A stretch of DNA of 64,000 nt from Clostridium vincentii (GCF_002995745.1 NZ_PVXQ01000007.1:62001-126000); one strand, 5' to 3'. Positions 44,133 to 54,391 are shown, counted from the stretch's first letter. Made by a program: numbers and translations. Notes: generated from the sequence alone by a model not told the origin.

Positions 44133-45797
44133 GTGGAAAATAATGGAAGTATAAAGGTTGTTCCTTTAGGAGGTCTTGGAGAAATAGGTAAAAATATAAC
44201 GGCTATTGAGTATGAGGATGAAATCATAGTTATAGACTGTGGTATAGCTTTTCCTGATGAAGAAATGCATGGTGTAGATTTAGTAATTCCAGATATAACT
44301 TATTTAAAAAATAATGCAGAAAAAGTAAAAGGAATTTTTTTAACTCATGGACATGAAGATCATATAGGATCATTGCCCTATATTTTAAAACAATTGAATC
44401 TACCTATTTATGGTACTAAGCTAACTTTAGGGCTAATTGAAAATAAATTAAAAGAACACTATATGCTTTCAGACTGTGAGCTTCATAATGTAAATGCTGG
44501 AGATGTAATAGAACTACAAAATCTTAAAATTGAATTCATAAGAGTTACTCACAGCATAGCAGATTCTTGTGCTATTGCCATTCACTCACCACTGGGTGTT
44601 ATATTACATACTGGTGACTTCAAAATTGATTTTACCCCCATTGATGGATTAGTTATGGATCTAGAACGTATTTCAAATTTAGGTAAAGAGGGCGTTATGC
44701 TGCTTATGGCTGATAGCACAAATGTGGAACGGGAAGGGCATACAATTTCAGAAAAAGCTATAGGAAAGACTTTAACTAGAATATTTTCTAATGCCCAAGG
44801 AAGAGTTATTGTAGCCACCTTTGCCTCAAACATTCATAGAATACAGCAGATAGTAGATGCCTCTGTAATGTATGGTAGAAAAATTGTTTTTAGTGGACGG
44901 AGTATGGAGAACATCTCACAAGTAGCTATGGACCTAGGATATCTTCATATACTAGAAGATTACATTATAGGTATAGATGATATGCATAATTACTCTAATA
45001 AAGATATTACAATAATAACTACTGGAAGTCAGGGAGAGCCTATGGCAGGCCTTGCTAGAATAGCTTTTGCTACTCATAGAAAACTTGCCATTGAGCCAGA
45101 AGATTTATATATTATTTCTGCATCTCCAATTCCAGGCAATGAGAAACTTATATCTAGAGTGATAAATGAATTATTTAAAAAGGGAGCAGAGGTAATTTAT
45201 GAGGATTTAGAAGAAGTGCATGTATCTGGTCACGCCTATCAAGAGGAATTAAAATTAATTCATGCATTAGTTCATCCAAAATATTTTATGCCAGTTCATG
45301 GCGAATACAGGCATTTGAGGCATCATGCTAAATTAGCACAAAAATTAGGTATGCAGGATAAAGATATATTTACTATGGAAACAGGGCAGGTTTTAGAACT
45401 TACAAAGGAGGAGGCTAAAGTTACAGGAAAGGTACATACTGGATCTGTATTTGTAGATGGACTTGGTGTGGGGGATGTTGGAAGCATAGTACTTAGAGAT
45501 AGAAAGCTTTTAGCAGAAGATGGAATGCTCACTATAGTGGTTACCTTAGAGCGGGAATCTTATAGTATTATTGCAGGACCGGATATAATAACTCGTGGGT
45601 TTGTATATGCGAAAGAATCAGATGAATTGATTAATGAAGTAAAAGAGATTGTCAGGAACGAACTTAATAAATGCTTAGATAATAGAATTATTGAATGGTA
45701 TGTATTAAAATCTAATATGAAAAAATCCGTAGAGCGATATTTATATAGAAAAACAAAGCGTAATCCAATTATTCTTGCAATTATCATGGAAATATAA
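44133..45797 (+). CDS. rnj: Ribonuclease J
   Basis: The 554-residue enzyme is a metallo-beta-lactamase/beta-CASP nuclease with endo- and 5'-3' exonuclease activity in RNA decay and maturation. It starts KVVPLGGLGEIGKNITAI, has the zinc motif LTHGHEDHIGS (residues about 72-82), then HTGDFKID, SDS-like MLLMADSTNVEREGHT, the beta-CASP segment TTGSQGEPMAGLARIA and FMPVHGEYRHL, and the C-terminal domain. The GTG start at 44133 follows GGGGAGG. Confidence 0.95.
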   Translation: MENNGSIKVVPLGGLGEIGKNITAIEYEDEIIVIDCGIAFPDEEMHGVDLVIPDITYLKNNAEKVKGIFLTHGHEDHIGSLPYILKQLNLPIYGTKLTLGLIENKLKEHYMLSDCELHNVNAGDVIELQNLKIEFIRVTHSIADSCAIAIHSPLGVILHTGDFKIDFTPIDGLVMDLERISNLGKEGVMLLMADSTNVEREGHTISEKAIGKTLTRIFSNAQGRVIVATFASNIHRIQQIVDASVMYGRKIVFSGRSMENISQVAMDLGYLHILEDYIIGIDDMHNYSNKDITIITTGSQGEPMAGLARIAFATHRKLAIEPEDLYIISASPIPGNEKLISRVINELFKKGAEVIYEDLEEVHVSGHAYQEELKLIHALVHPKYFMPVHGEYRHLRHHAKLAQKLGMQDKDIFTMETGQVLELTKEEAKVTGKVHTGSVFVDGLGVGDVGSIVLRDRKLLAEDGMLTIVVTLERESYSIIAGPDIITRGFVYAKESDELINEVKEIVRNELNKCLDNRIIEWYVLKSNMKKSVERYLYRKTKRNPIILAIIMEI

Positions 45798-45832
45798 CAA
45801 CATTTCAAAAGCCGAGGGATTAATATAAAGCA

Positions 45833-45876
45833 AAAAAGTACTTAACATGTAATAAGATTATGTTAAGTACTTTTTG
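45833..45876 (+). terminator. Terminator after RNase J
   Basis: AAAAAGTACTTAACAT/ATGTTAAGTACTTTTT, a 16-bp stem with an 11-base loop, ending in a T-run. Confidence 0.9.
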
Positions 45877-46080
45877 TTATGCACTTATTAGTCCTGTTTT
45901 CTATATGCAGAGTTTGACGAAAGTTGCGGGAGAAATATAGTGTTAAAAATAGTATAATTATAGAAAGTTATGGATATTTGTAGATATGTAGATCTATTAA
46001 AGTTCAGATAAAGTAATGCAATAATTAATAATAGGATTAAATCTATTATTTCAATAAATAAACAAAAGGAGATATGCATT

Positions 46081-47943
46081 ATGAGAAATATAATGCCAAG
46101 TATGGGTTTGGATTCTAAGGATGATAATGTTGATAAAAGCAAATATATAGGGGAATCTGATTTGGAAAAAAAGTTAAATAAAAGAATTAGACAACTTGAA
46201 AATGAGTTGCAGTATACCAAGGAATGCCTCCAAATATCAAATGAGGAGCATCTTGTTTACAATGAGGAACTACAGAGTACAAACGAAGAAATTCAATCAG
46301 TAAATGATGAATTACTAAAAATCAACATCCAGTATCAATATAAGAATCAAGAATTGGATGAGTTATACAATGATATGACAAACTATTTAAACAGTGGAGA
46401 TATTGGAACTATTTTTCTTGATGAAAACCTTTGTATAAGAAAGTTTACACCGAGTATTACTAAAGAGATAAATCTTAAAGTACAGGATATTGGGCGTCCA
46501 ATGCATCACATATCCAATAATCTGATTAATGATGACTTAAATATAAATGCAAGCGAAGTATTGAACAGTCATATGTCATCTGAGAAGGAAGTTCAAAGTA
46601 AAAATGGAAACTGGTATTTATTGAAATGCGCACCATACTGCACGTTTGGGAATTTAATTAAGGGAGTAGTAGTATCTCTTGTGGATATAACTAGAAGTAA
46701 GAATGCTGAATTAGATATGTTTAGAAGCAAGGAGAAGTATGAGCAGTTGGTTGAAAATTCGCCTTATTCTATTTATATAATACATAATGGCATGTTCTAT
46801 TTTTCGAATTCAGCAGGAATAAAATTATTAAATGTAAAAGATCTGAATGAATTAATGTTTGTAAATTATGGCTATTACTTCAATGTTGATGAAGAAGAGC
46901 TAATAGATAATGGTGTTAATAGCATTCAAATGCAAGGAAAAACTATCATACCAAAAGAGGATAGAGTTGTTCTGCCTGATGGGACGGTACTCTTATTGGA
47001 AATATCAGCAATGCCACTTATCTTTGATGGGAGAGTAGCAAAACTATTATTAGTAAGGGATACTTCCTTTCTTCTAAAAGAAAGGCTTTTAGAAGAAGAA
47101 AATGAAAAAAACAAGAAATTATTAGATGAAACAATTTTATCAGAAACTTTAAAGACGGAGTTTTTCAGTAATCTTTCTCATGAACTGAGAACGCCTTTAA
47201 ATGTAATTTTAAGTGCTTTACAGCTTTTGGATACCTATACAAGTAGCAGTGGTATTAATGATAAAGAAAGAAAATTTAAAAAGTATAGTAACATAATGAA
47301 ACAAAATTGTTACAGACAATTAAGACTCGTTAATAATATGATTGATATTACAAAACTTGATGCTGGTTTTTTTGAGTTAAATCTACAGAACTGTAATATC
47401 GTCGATGTTGTTGAGAGTGTTACTATGTCAGTATCCGAATATATCAGAACTAAATCTATTGATTTGATTTTTGATACTGATATAGAGGAGTGTATAATAT
47501 CTTGTGATCCAGAAAAGATTGAAAGAGTGATATTAAATCTACTTGCTAATTCAATAAAGTTCACAAAACCAGGTGGAAGTATGAAAGTAAACATGTATGA
47601 TAAAGGAGAAAATATTATAATATCAATAAAAGATACAGGCATAGGCATTCCAAATGATAAGTTAGATATTATTTTTGATAGATTTAGACAGGTAGATAGG
47701 TCGCTTACACGAAAACAAGAGGGCAGTGGTATTGGATTATCCATAGTAAAATCCCTTGTGGAGCTACATGGAGGTGAAATTTCTGTATTGAGTGAATACG
47801 GCAAAGGAACAGAGTTTATCATTGTGTTTCCAGTAATAGTAAAGCTTGAGGAGAACGATATATGTGGAGTATTTGAAGCTGAATCACAAGAAAGAATTGA
47901 GAGAATACATATTGAGTTCTCGGATATCTATTCCTTAAATTAG
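46081..47943 (+). CDS. Soluble PAS sensor histidine kinase
   Basis: The 620-residue protein has no membrane segment. Residues 25-95 are a coiled coil with NEEL-type repeats (YNEELQSTNEEIQSVNDELL), followed by two PAS domains (about 95-215 and 215-340), HisKA with FFSNLSHELRTP (histidine about 367) and an ATPase with NLLANSIKFT, DTGIGIP and GSGIGLSIVK. All catalytic boxes are intact. The coil plus first PAS resembles the tail of CheB-CheR-PAS proteins, and such a gene lies directly downstream. It ends with the tail IEFSDIYSLN. No response regulator is adjacent. Confidence 0.9.
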   Translation: MRNIMPSMGLDSKDDNVDKSKYIGESDLEKKLNKRIRQLENELQYTKECLQISNEEHLVYNEELQSTNEEIQSVNDELLKINIQYQYKNQELDELYNDMTNYLNSGDIGTIFLDENLCIRKFTPSITKEINLKVQDIGRPMHHISNNLINDDLNINASEVLNSHMSSEKEVQSKNGNWYLLKCAPYCTFGNLIKGVVVSLVDITRSKNAELDMFRSKEKYEQLVENSPYSIYIIHNGMFYFSNSAGIKLLNVKDLNELMFVNYGYYFNVDEEELIDNGVNSIQMQGKTIIPKEDRVVLPDGTVLLLEISAMPLIFDGRVAKLLLVRDTSFLLKERLLEEENEKNKKLLDETILSETLKTEFFSNLSHELRTPLNVILSALQLLDTYTSSSGINDKERKFKKYSNIMKQNCYRQLRLVNNMIDITKLDAGFFELNLQNCNIVDVVESVTMSVSEYIRTKSIDLIFDTDIEECIISCDPEKIERVILNLLANSIKFTKPGGSMKVNMYDKGENIIISIKDTGIGIPNDKLDIIFDRFRQVDRSLTRKQEGSGIGLSIVKSLVELHGGEISVLSEYGKGTEFIIVFPVIVKLEENDICGVFEAESQERIERIHIEFSDIYSLN

Positions 47944-48088
47944 AATTATTCGTATATATGTCATAGTTAAAATAGATTGCTGAAAAAATAATGTAGAAAA
48001 TTAAAATCTAATATATTCTGTTTACAAATAATTTGTTATAATAAGAAGAAAAATAATGCGTGCATCAATCTGTGAATGGAGGGCTATG

Positions 48089-50829
48089 ATGAAAGAGAAT
48101 AGGAAACTTGACACAATCGTAAGGACTAAAAATTCTGAGGATAATGTCTCCAAAATAGATACTGTAAAAACAGACTTTTCAATAGTTGGCATAGGGGCTT
48201 CGGCAGGAGGATTGGAGGCTCTGGTAGCTTTCTTGGGTAATGTGCCTGAAAATAGTGGATTGGCTTTTGTTATCGTTCAGCACATGGAGAAGAATAGTAA
48301 GGATATTTTGGTTGAGTTACTTCAGAGTGCTACTACTATGAATGTTGTTCAGGTACGTGATAACATATCAGTGCAGCAAGACTGTGTCTATGTAATTCCG
48401 CCAAATAAAAATATGTCTATTAAGGATAATGTGCTAAACCTTTTTGATTATGTTGAGACTCACACTCTACATCTGCCTATAGATTACTTTTTTTCTTCCC
48501 TAGCGGATGATAAGCAGGAGCGAAGTATTGGCGTCATCCTCTCAGGCATGGGTAATGACGGTACATTAGGACTTAGAAAAATCAAGGAAAATGGAGGAGG
48601 AGTATTTATCCAGGAACCGTCTACTGCTAAATTTGAGGACATGCCTAACAGCGGCATTGAGGCAGGGTTATCAGATGTTATATCGACAGTAGAGACTTTA
48701 CCGTCAAAGATTATTTCCTATCTTGAACACAAGGTATATATAGTTAAGGATGATCAGGAACATACAGATAAACTTATGAATTACTTCGATAATATTATAG
48801 AACTGTTACGAATACATACAGGTCATGATTTTTCTTCATATAAAAAAAATACTATACAACGTAGGATTGAGCGGTGTATGGGTATCCATCAAATTGATGA
48901 TATAGCTACATATGTAAGTTTTTTGAAAGAGAATCCTCAGGAACTGAAATTGTTATTTAATGAATTTTTAATTGGGGTTACCAGTTTCTTTCGCGAGTCG
49001 GCAGAATGGAATTTGCTAAAGGACAAAGTTATGCCGGAACTCTTAGCTGATCGGTCACCTACTGATACTATTCGAGTTTGGATATCTGGATGTTCCACTG
49101 GCAAGAGGCTTACACATTAGCGATTGTCTTTAAAGACGCACTGGATCAATTAAAGCCTTTCAAAGACTTTTCGATTCAAATTTTTGCTACCGATCTAGAC
49201 TGTGGAGCTATTGATAAAGCACGGGAGGGGATTTTCTCGGCTAATATTGCAAAAGATATGTCCACCGAGCGCCTAAATAAGTATTTCGTCAAAGTGGATA
49301 GGGGTTATCAAGTTATCAAGTCAATTCGGGATATGGTCATCTTTGCTCAGCAAAACATGATTAAGGATCCGCCATTTACAAAGATCGATATATTGCTCTG
49401 CCGGAACCTACTTATATATCTGACACCCGAGATTCAGAAAAAGCTCATTCCTCTTTTTCACTACAGTCTTAATAAAGGTGGTTTTTTATTTCTGGGAAGT
49501 GCGGAGTCCGTAGGGAACTTCACTAATCTTTTTAAACCACTTGATCTCAAATCGCGAATCTACCAGCGACTCCAACCATTAATTCAGACGGAGCCCGTAG
49601 AATTACCAACCTCTTTTATCCCAGCTCGTTCTGTAGTGAACAAGCCTGCGAATGAGGTGAAGAACTTGCAATCGCTGGCTGATAAACTGATTTTGCAATA
49701 TTATTCACCGGCCACTGTGCTAGTCGACGGTAAAGGGGATATCCTTTATATTACCGGGCGAACTGGTAAATACCTTGAACCGGCTGCTGGTAAAGTCAAT
49801 TGGAATGTTTTTGCCATGGCTCGTAAAGGGCTAGACTATAAACTGAGTGATACCTTCTACAAAGCTGTTCGGCAAAAAGAGGAAGTTACTTTTAAGAATG
49901 CTATTGTGATAAATGAAGGTGGACCGCTTATGGTTGAAATATCAGTAAATCCACTCAAAGAGCCGGAGGCACTAAGTGGTATGGTAATGATTGTTTTTAC
50001 CGATGTGACAATTCCTAATGTAAATCAAACAATAAAAGCAACTGGACAAACCTCTGTTAGTAATAAGCGGGAGGAAGAGCTGGAGCGCGAACTACTACAA
50101 ACACGCCAAATGTGGCAAGTTACTGGTGCAGAAATGCAGATATCCCAAGAAGAATTCAAATCCAGCAATTAGGAATTGCAGTCATGTAATGAAGAACTCC
50201 AATCGACAAATGAGGAACTGACTACAACCAAGGAAGAAGTACAGTCATCAAATGAAGAGTTAAAGACAATTAATTTCGAACTACAGGCCAAGTTAGACGG
50301 CTTGTCATTAGTCACTAACGATATGAAGAATCTAATGGACAGCACGAAGATTGCCACCTTGTTTTTGGATAACACGTTACTGGTTAAGCGTTTCACCAAC
50401 CAAATGACTGTAGTCTCTAGGTTGATTTTGAGTGACGTTGGTCGACCAATCACTGATATCGCGTCTGATCTTATTTATCCTGAACTGACAGAAGATGCTA
50501 TGGAGGTGCAACGTACACTGATTGCTGTTGAAAAACAGATCATGTCTAGAAATGGGAATTGGTTTAGTGCGCGTATTCTGCCTTACCACACGTTAGATAG
50601 CGAAAACGATGGTGTAGTAATCACTTTTGTAGATATAACTAAATCCAAAGTGATGGAAGTGGAGCTTAACAAAACAAAATTGGCTTTGGAGCAACAAATT
50701 GTAGATCAAGAGGTCGAGCTATCACTAGTGAATAAAAAGTTGTTGGCAAATAACAAGTTGCTGGATGAAGTACAACAAGGTTATAGAGAAGTCGCTGCGT
50801 CAAAAGATTCGGATTATAATAATTTATAG
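48089..50829 (+). pseudogene. CheB-CheR-PAS fusion protein, broken by a frameshift and an amber codon
   Basis: The first part is a CheB methylesterase with its serine, histidine and aspartate sites (GASAGG, VQHMEK, SGMGNDGT). A CheR methyltransferase follows (FLIGVTSFFRES, WISGCSTG, FATDLD, CRNLLIYL), then a NEELQST coiled coil and a PAS domain. A missing A at about 49106-49107 (GGCAAGAGGCT) shifts the frame in the CheR SAM-binding motif. A TAG at 50170-50172 replaces a residue of the coil. The three readable pieces are 48089-49120, ~49105-50172 and 50173-50829. Base use is richer in G and C than its neighbours, suggesting transfer. The start at 48089 follows GGAGGG by five bases. Confidence 0.85.
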
Positions 50830-50899
50830 GTATTTAACCCCTCAAGGTATATGTAAAAGTTATTCTACACATACTAATAATAATAGAGGGGTGAACATT

Positions 50900-51868
50900 T
50901 TGGATGTAATTTCATTAATGAAAAAAGTTAAGAAGAGAGAAGAGAGTGTAGATATCCAGGAGGCATTTAATATATATAATCTTCTAAGAGCAAGATATGT
51001 TAGCGTTCAAACTGTCCAATTATTTAAGAATTTTGTTCATGACGTAGATTGGGAAATAATCCTGGATAAATTTCAGGGGCATTTTGAAAAGCAAATAAAA
51101 AATTTAGAGAAATTAGGTGAAAAATTTCGTATTATTATGCCAAACAGGCCTCCCTTGGATGTCAAGTTTGCAACCCGTATTAATGATATAACAGATGATT
51201 ATATCTATAAAAAAATATTCCATGACCTCATAGCACAGCTAATGTCCCTTATCCATGCAGTTCGTTCAACCAGTACAAATGATAATTTAAGAAGTATTAT
51301 CATACAAGATTTAATAGTCCATTTTGAGGATTTTGATACCCTTTATAAGTTTGGTAAATTGAAAGGCTGGGAAGAGCCGTATCCTACCTTCAAGACTTCT
51401 ATTATTCAGGAAGAAGAACCGCTTTCTACATCAGAAGCATTTCATATTTGGGATCATATAATTATGAGATATGAACAAATTGAACTTATAGCTATATTCT
51501 CTAGTTTTGCTCATGATACTGAGTTTAAGGTAATACTTGAGCATGGGTTATATATTTATAACAAGCAGATTAACAAGCTTGAACAGTTAGCACTAAAGCT
51601 TAATGTACCTCTGCCTAGCAGACCATCACAACCAGTAACTGCTCCAATAGATCCTGAAACAATCACGGATAGATTTATGTACCGAATTATATTAAATCTG
51701 GAATTGTCTTCCTTGGATACACATGTCAGAGCAACTATTGAGACGATTAGGAACGACACATTGCGTAAGTTATGGAGCGGGCTACTTAATTCAGAGCTTG
51801 AGTATTATGATAAATATCTGAAGTATGGAAAAATGAAAGGTTGGACAAGAGTGGTCCCAATGACGTAA
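50900..51868 (+). CDS. DUF3231 family protein, two tandem domains
   Basis: The 322-residue protein consists of two similar ferritin-like helical halves: residues about 15-165 (EAFNIYNLLRARYVSVQTVQ, NFVHD, KFGKLKGWEEPYPTFK) and 170-322 (EAFHIWDHIIMRYEQIELIA, SFAHD, KYGKMKGWTRV). This is the DUF3231 pattern, found in spore-forming Firmicutes and related to spore coat proteins. The TTG at 50900 is chosen because AGAGGGGTG precedes it by six bases; the longer frame begins inside the upstream pseudogene. Confidence 0.82.
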   Translation: MDVISLMKKVKKREESVDIQEAFNIYNLLRARYVSVQTVQLFKNFVHDVDWEIILDKFQGHFEKQIKNLEKLGEKFRIIMPNRPPLDVKFATRINDITDDYIYKKIFHDLIAQLMSLIHAVRSTSTNDNLRSIIIQDLIVHFEDFDTLYKFGKLKGWEEPYPTFKTSIIQEEEPLSTSEAFHIWDHIIMRYEQIELIAIFSSFAHDTEFKVILEHGLYIYNKQINKLEQLALKLNVPLPSRPSQPVTAPIDPETITDRFMYRIILNLELSSLDTHVRATIETIRNDTLRKLWSGLLNSELEYYDKYLKYGKMKGWTRVVPMT

Positions 51869-51887
51869 ATAATTCTTCAGTATACAT

Positions 51888-51929
51888 AAATACCTTCAAC
51901 TTCTTCATGAAGTTGAAGGTATTTATTTT
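51888..51929 (+). terminator. Terminator after DUF3231 gene
   Basis: AAATACCTTCAACT/AGTTGAAGGTATTT, a 14-bp stem with a 9-base loop, then a T-rich tail. It also faces the convergent gene at 51935. Confidence 0.85.
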
Positions 51930-51934
51930 CTTAT

Positions 51935-52186
51935 TTAACCTTTAAGACCATTGGTCTGGCGGTCCATGTTTTCTATAACAATATCATGAATATCACCTAA
52001 TGAAGTACAATACTCAAGTAATTTCCATGGAGTATTTGTGTGAAAATGAATTTTAATAAGTTCCTCATCACCAACAGCAAGTAAGCAATCGCCTTCGATG
52101 TTTTGTGTAATATACTCATTAATTTTATCTTCTGAAAGATTTTCGCCTTCAATTAATAGCTGCGTATCAAATTTATATTCAAGCAT
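51935..52186 (-). CDS. Small protein equal to a FakA/DAK-type C-terminal domain
   Basis: The 83 residues match the C-terminal domain of fatty acid kinase FakA-type (dihydroxyacetone kinase-like) proteins: YDTQLLIEGENL-like start, GDCLLAVGDEELIKIHFHTN and PWKLLEYCTSLGDIHDIVIENM. In FakA this part is fused behind the ATP-binding DhaL domain; here it stands alone, with a proper AAAGGAG site and start codon, so it seems to be a real small gene. Its partner is unknown. It lies 59 bases after the DUF4317 gene on the same strand. Confidence 0.75.
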   Translation of the reverse strand: MLEYKFDTQLLIEGENLSEDKINEYITQNIEGDCLLAVGDEELIKIHFHTNTPWKLLEYCTSLGDIHDIVIENMDRQTNGLKG

Positions 52187-52245
52187 AATTATTCTCCTTT
52201 CTAGTTTTACATATTCTGATTTATCTATTGGTTAATTTATATAAC

Positions 52246-53595
52246 TTAAATAAAATCATCTAAGCCATTAACTGTAGTTTGTTCATTCTCATTAATAGGA
52301 ATAACTATGCATTTTTGGCCATTAATTATTTGAGATTTTATCTGAGGTATTTTTTCAGGATTTACTTGAAGTATAACATCATAGTGAGGAGTAACCTTAT
52401 TATCTTCTGAATTTGCATCCTGAACTTCCTCTAAATTAGTCTCTAAAGTTTCTTCTAAAACCACATTATCATCATCAATTTCTGTAGACAGTTGAGTTTC
52501 ATTATCTACAGCAGTCTCTTGTTTAACTTCATCAAGTCTATTTTGAAGTATCGCTACTTGTTTCAGAAGGTATTCTTCCTTTTTTCTTTGCTCATTTGCC
52601 TTAAGTGTTTTTGCGTCAATTAAACTTTCTGCTAAAGGAAGATCATCGCCAAAGTTTTCCACATAGGATTTTTCAATCTTAGTAATAATTTCTTCGGAAA
52701 CTCCACTTTCTATTAAAAGGTTTTGTATAGCCTTATTTGATAAGCTTATAGGTTCACAATCTGTATCATCATACATATCATTATGTTCATCAATCATAGT
52801 ATTTAGGTTTTCTTGTATTTCTATAAAAATTTTATCAGCTTTCTTTTCATCAGTACTAAAAGAATTTTTAATAATTGATTGGAATGTTTCTTTTTGTATA
52901 GTAGCAGTTTGTTTTGAATAACAACCTAAAGCAGTTTCCATTAATTCAGGATGTGTATCCTTTGCATTTTTTGTGTAATACATAATAGAGTTAACATCTG
53001 AACTACGATCAATAAAAGCAGGAAACACAAAGCCATTAATTGGTGCATCAACTACCCAATTTCTAATACGTGCTTTTATTTTATTTTCTTCTTCAAAGTA
53101 TCTAAGACCAGATTCTGATAGTGAAACAGGACATATTGCACATAATACATATTCATATACTTCTTCAGATTCATCTATCTTTATATTATCTTTGGTTTTA
53201 GCAATAACATCATAAGCATCATGAAAAACAAGTATTAAAAAATTACCAGTATAATCATAAGTATCTATAATAGATTTATAAAAATCATCAAGAAGAGCAT
53301 CATCCTTTAATTGACTTTTTTTAAGCTGCATAAGAGAAACTTGCTTTTCATTTATAAGATCTTCATTAGGCGGAAAGTTAAGTTCTAAAATATTATTCCC
53401 AATAGTCCCAGACAAGACTTTTTTAGCAATTTCTAAGTATTTAAAGTATTCATCCTCATCTAAATTTATAAAGGATTCTCTAAATTTTAAAATAGTATGT
53501 TTTTCGCCATTAACATAGCAGCCACACATTTTAGTGAAGGTGCAATCATCTTTCTTTAAACGTTTTTTTAACTCAAGTATATCTTTTCTTCTCAT
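52246..53595 (-). CDS. DUF4317 family protein
   Basis: A soluble protein of about 449 residues. The N-terminal 300 residues fit DUF4317: MRRKDILELKKRLKKDDCTF, MCGCYVNGEK, FLILVFHDAYDV, CAICPVSLSESGL and GFVFPAFIDRSSDVN. The C-terminal third is a long, glutamate-rich coiled-coil/linker region ending in a strand-rich piece (PHYDVILQVNPEKIPQI, CIVIPINENEQ). The function is unknown. The ATG at 53595 follows GAGGGG; the longer frame starts with a TTG inside that ribosome binding site. Confidence 0.82.
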   Translation of the reverse strand: MRRKDILELKKRLKKDDCTFTKMCGCYVNGEKHTILKFRESFINLDEDEYFKYLEIAKKVLSGTIGNNILELNFPPNEDLINEKQVSLMQLKKSQLKDDALLDDFYKSIIDTYDYTGNFLILVFHDAYDVIAKTKDNIKIDESEEVYEYVLCAICPVSLSESGLRYFEEENKIKARIRNWVVDAPINGFVFPAFIDRSSDVNSIMYYTKNAKDTHPELMETALGCYSKQTATIQKETFQSIIKNSFSTDEKKADKIFIEIQENLNTMIDEHNDMYDDTDCEPISLSNKAIQNLLIESGVSEEIITKIEKSYVENFGDDLPLAESLIDAKTLKANEQRKKEEYLLKQVAILQNRLDEVKQETAVDNETQLSTEIDDDNVVLEETLETNLEEVQDANSEDNKVTPHYDVILQVNPEKIPQIKSQIINGQKCIVIPINENEQTTVNGLDDFI

Positions 53596-53812
53596 ATATA
53601 AACCCCTCAATCTAGTATTTTCTATTTGTAGGCAGTACTTAATATATTCTCATTATTAAGTATAGTATTTTTTTTATATTAATTAAAGATTTTTTTATGA
53701 TAACTTAAAATAGAATAAATTAATTATTGAAGAGGTAATAGACGAGTAAATTTATTTATAGTTTATTATGTATGAAATGTGATGTAATTAGTTTGAATAT
53801 AAACAAATAAAG

Positions 53813-53844
53813 AATACTAGTGGTTAGTTTAAACCACTAGTATT
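53813..53844 (-). terminator. Terminator of the small cysteine-containing peptide gene
   Basis: AATACTAGTGGTT/AACCACTAGTATT, a 13-bp stem with a 6-base loop; on the minus strand it is followed by CTTTATTTG. Confidence 0.75.
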
Positions 53845-53866
53845 TATGAGGGGAAATTAACTAGCT

Positions 53867-53962
53867 CTATTTCATACCTAACATCATTAAAATACAATCT
53901 GCTAATTCTTGTCCATGCATGCCACATGTATGAATGCATTGAGCTAAAGTTTGACCTATCAT
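53867..53962 (-). CDS. 31-residue cysteine- and methionine-rich peptide
   Basis: MIGQTLAQCIHTCGMHGQ followed by ELADCILMMLGMK, preceded by a textbook AGGAGGTG eight bases upstream and followed by a terminator. Three cysteines, two histidines and five methionines in 31 residues suggest metal binding or a processed peptide. The shape, a single amphipathic-to-hydrophobic helix, also fits a small membrane-active peptide. It was too short for standard ORF calling. No family is recognised. The confidence rests on the ribosome binding site plus terminator pair. Confidence 0.6.
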   Translation of the reverse strand: MIGQTLAQCIHTCGMHGQELADCILMMLGMK

Positions 53963-54202
53963 TACAACACCTCCTATAAATTATATTTTAATTATAATCT
54001 AAAGTTATGTAGATACTATGAAGAGAACTCAAGTGATTGCTAACACTAGCAGAGTGTTCATGTAACTTCAAATCACCATTATCTTTAATATAAAAATACC
54101 CATATATATTTATTCTTGTTTACAGAGTGCATTAATCAGTATAATAAATACATGCCAGTTTCGAACTCGTAGGATATTACGAATATAAGGAGGATTTAAG
54201 TT

Positions 54203-54391
54203 ATGTTAGATAAAATAAGAGCTTTGCCACATAAAGTGACATTTGCAATAGGACTTACTTTAGTACTAGTGGTTTCAACAATGAGTGCTATACTACCATT
54301 TAGTATTTGGTCAATGCTGGTAGAAGGGATTTTTCTATTCATTGCAATGCTATTAATTTTGATTGCATCTGATAAAAAGCATTCAAAATGA
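54203..54391 (+). CDS. Small two-helix membrane protein
   Basis: A 62-residue protein with hydrophobic segments at residues 12-32 and 36-55 and a lysine-rich C-terminus (ASDKKHSK). TAAGGAGG precedes the ATG by eight bases, which supports it as a real gene. The family is not recognised. A minus-strand frame over the same bases has no ribosome binding site and is its shadow. Confidence 0.6.
   Translation: MLDKIRALPHKVTFAIGLTLVLVVSTMSAILPFSIWSMLVEGIFLFIAMLLILIASDKKHSK

Noticed and set aside
50169-50453. 94-codon minus-strand frame over the NEELQST coil
   Set aside because: It is the antisense of a repetitive coiled-coil coding segment; serine/valine-rich low-complexity product without a ribosome binding site.
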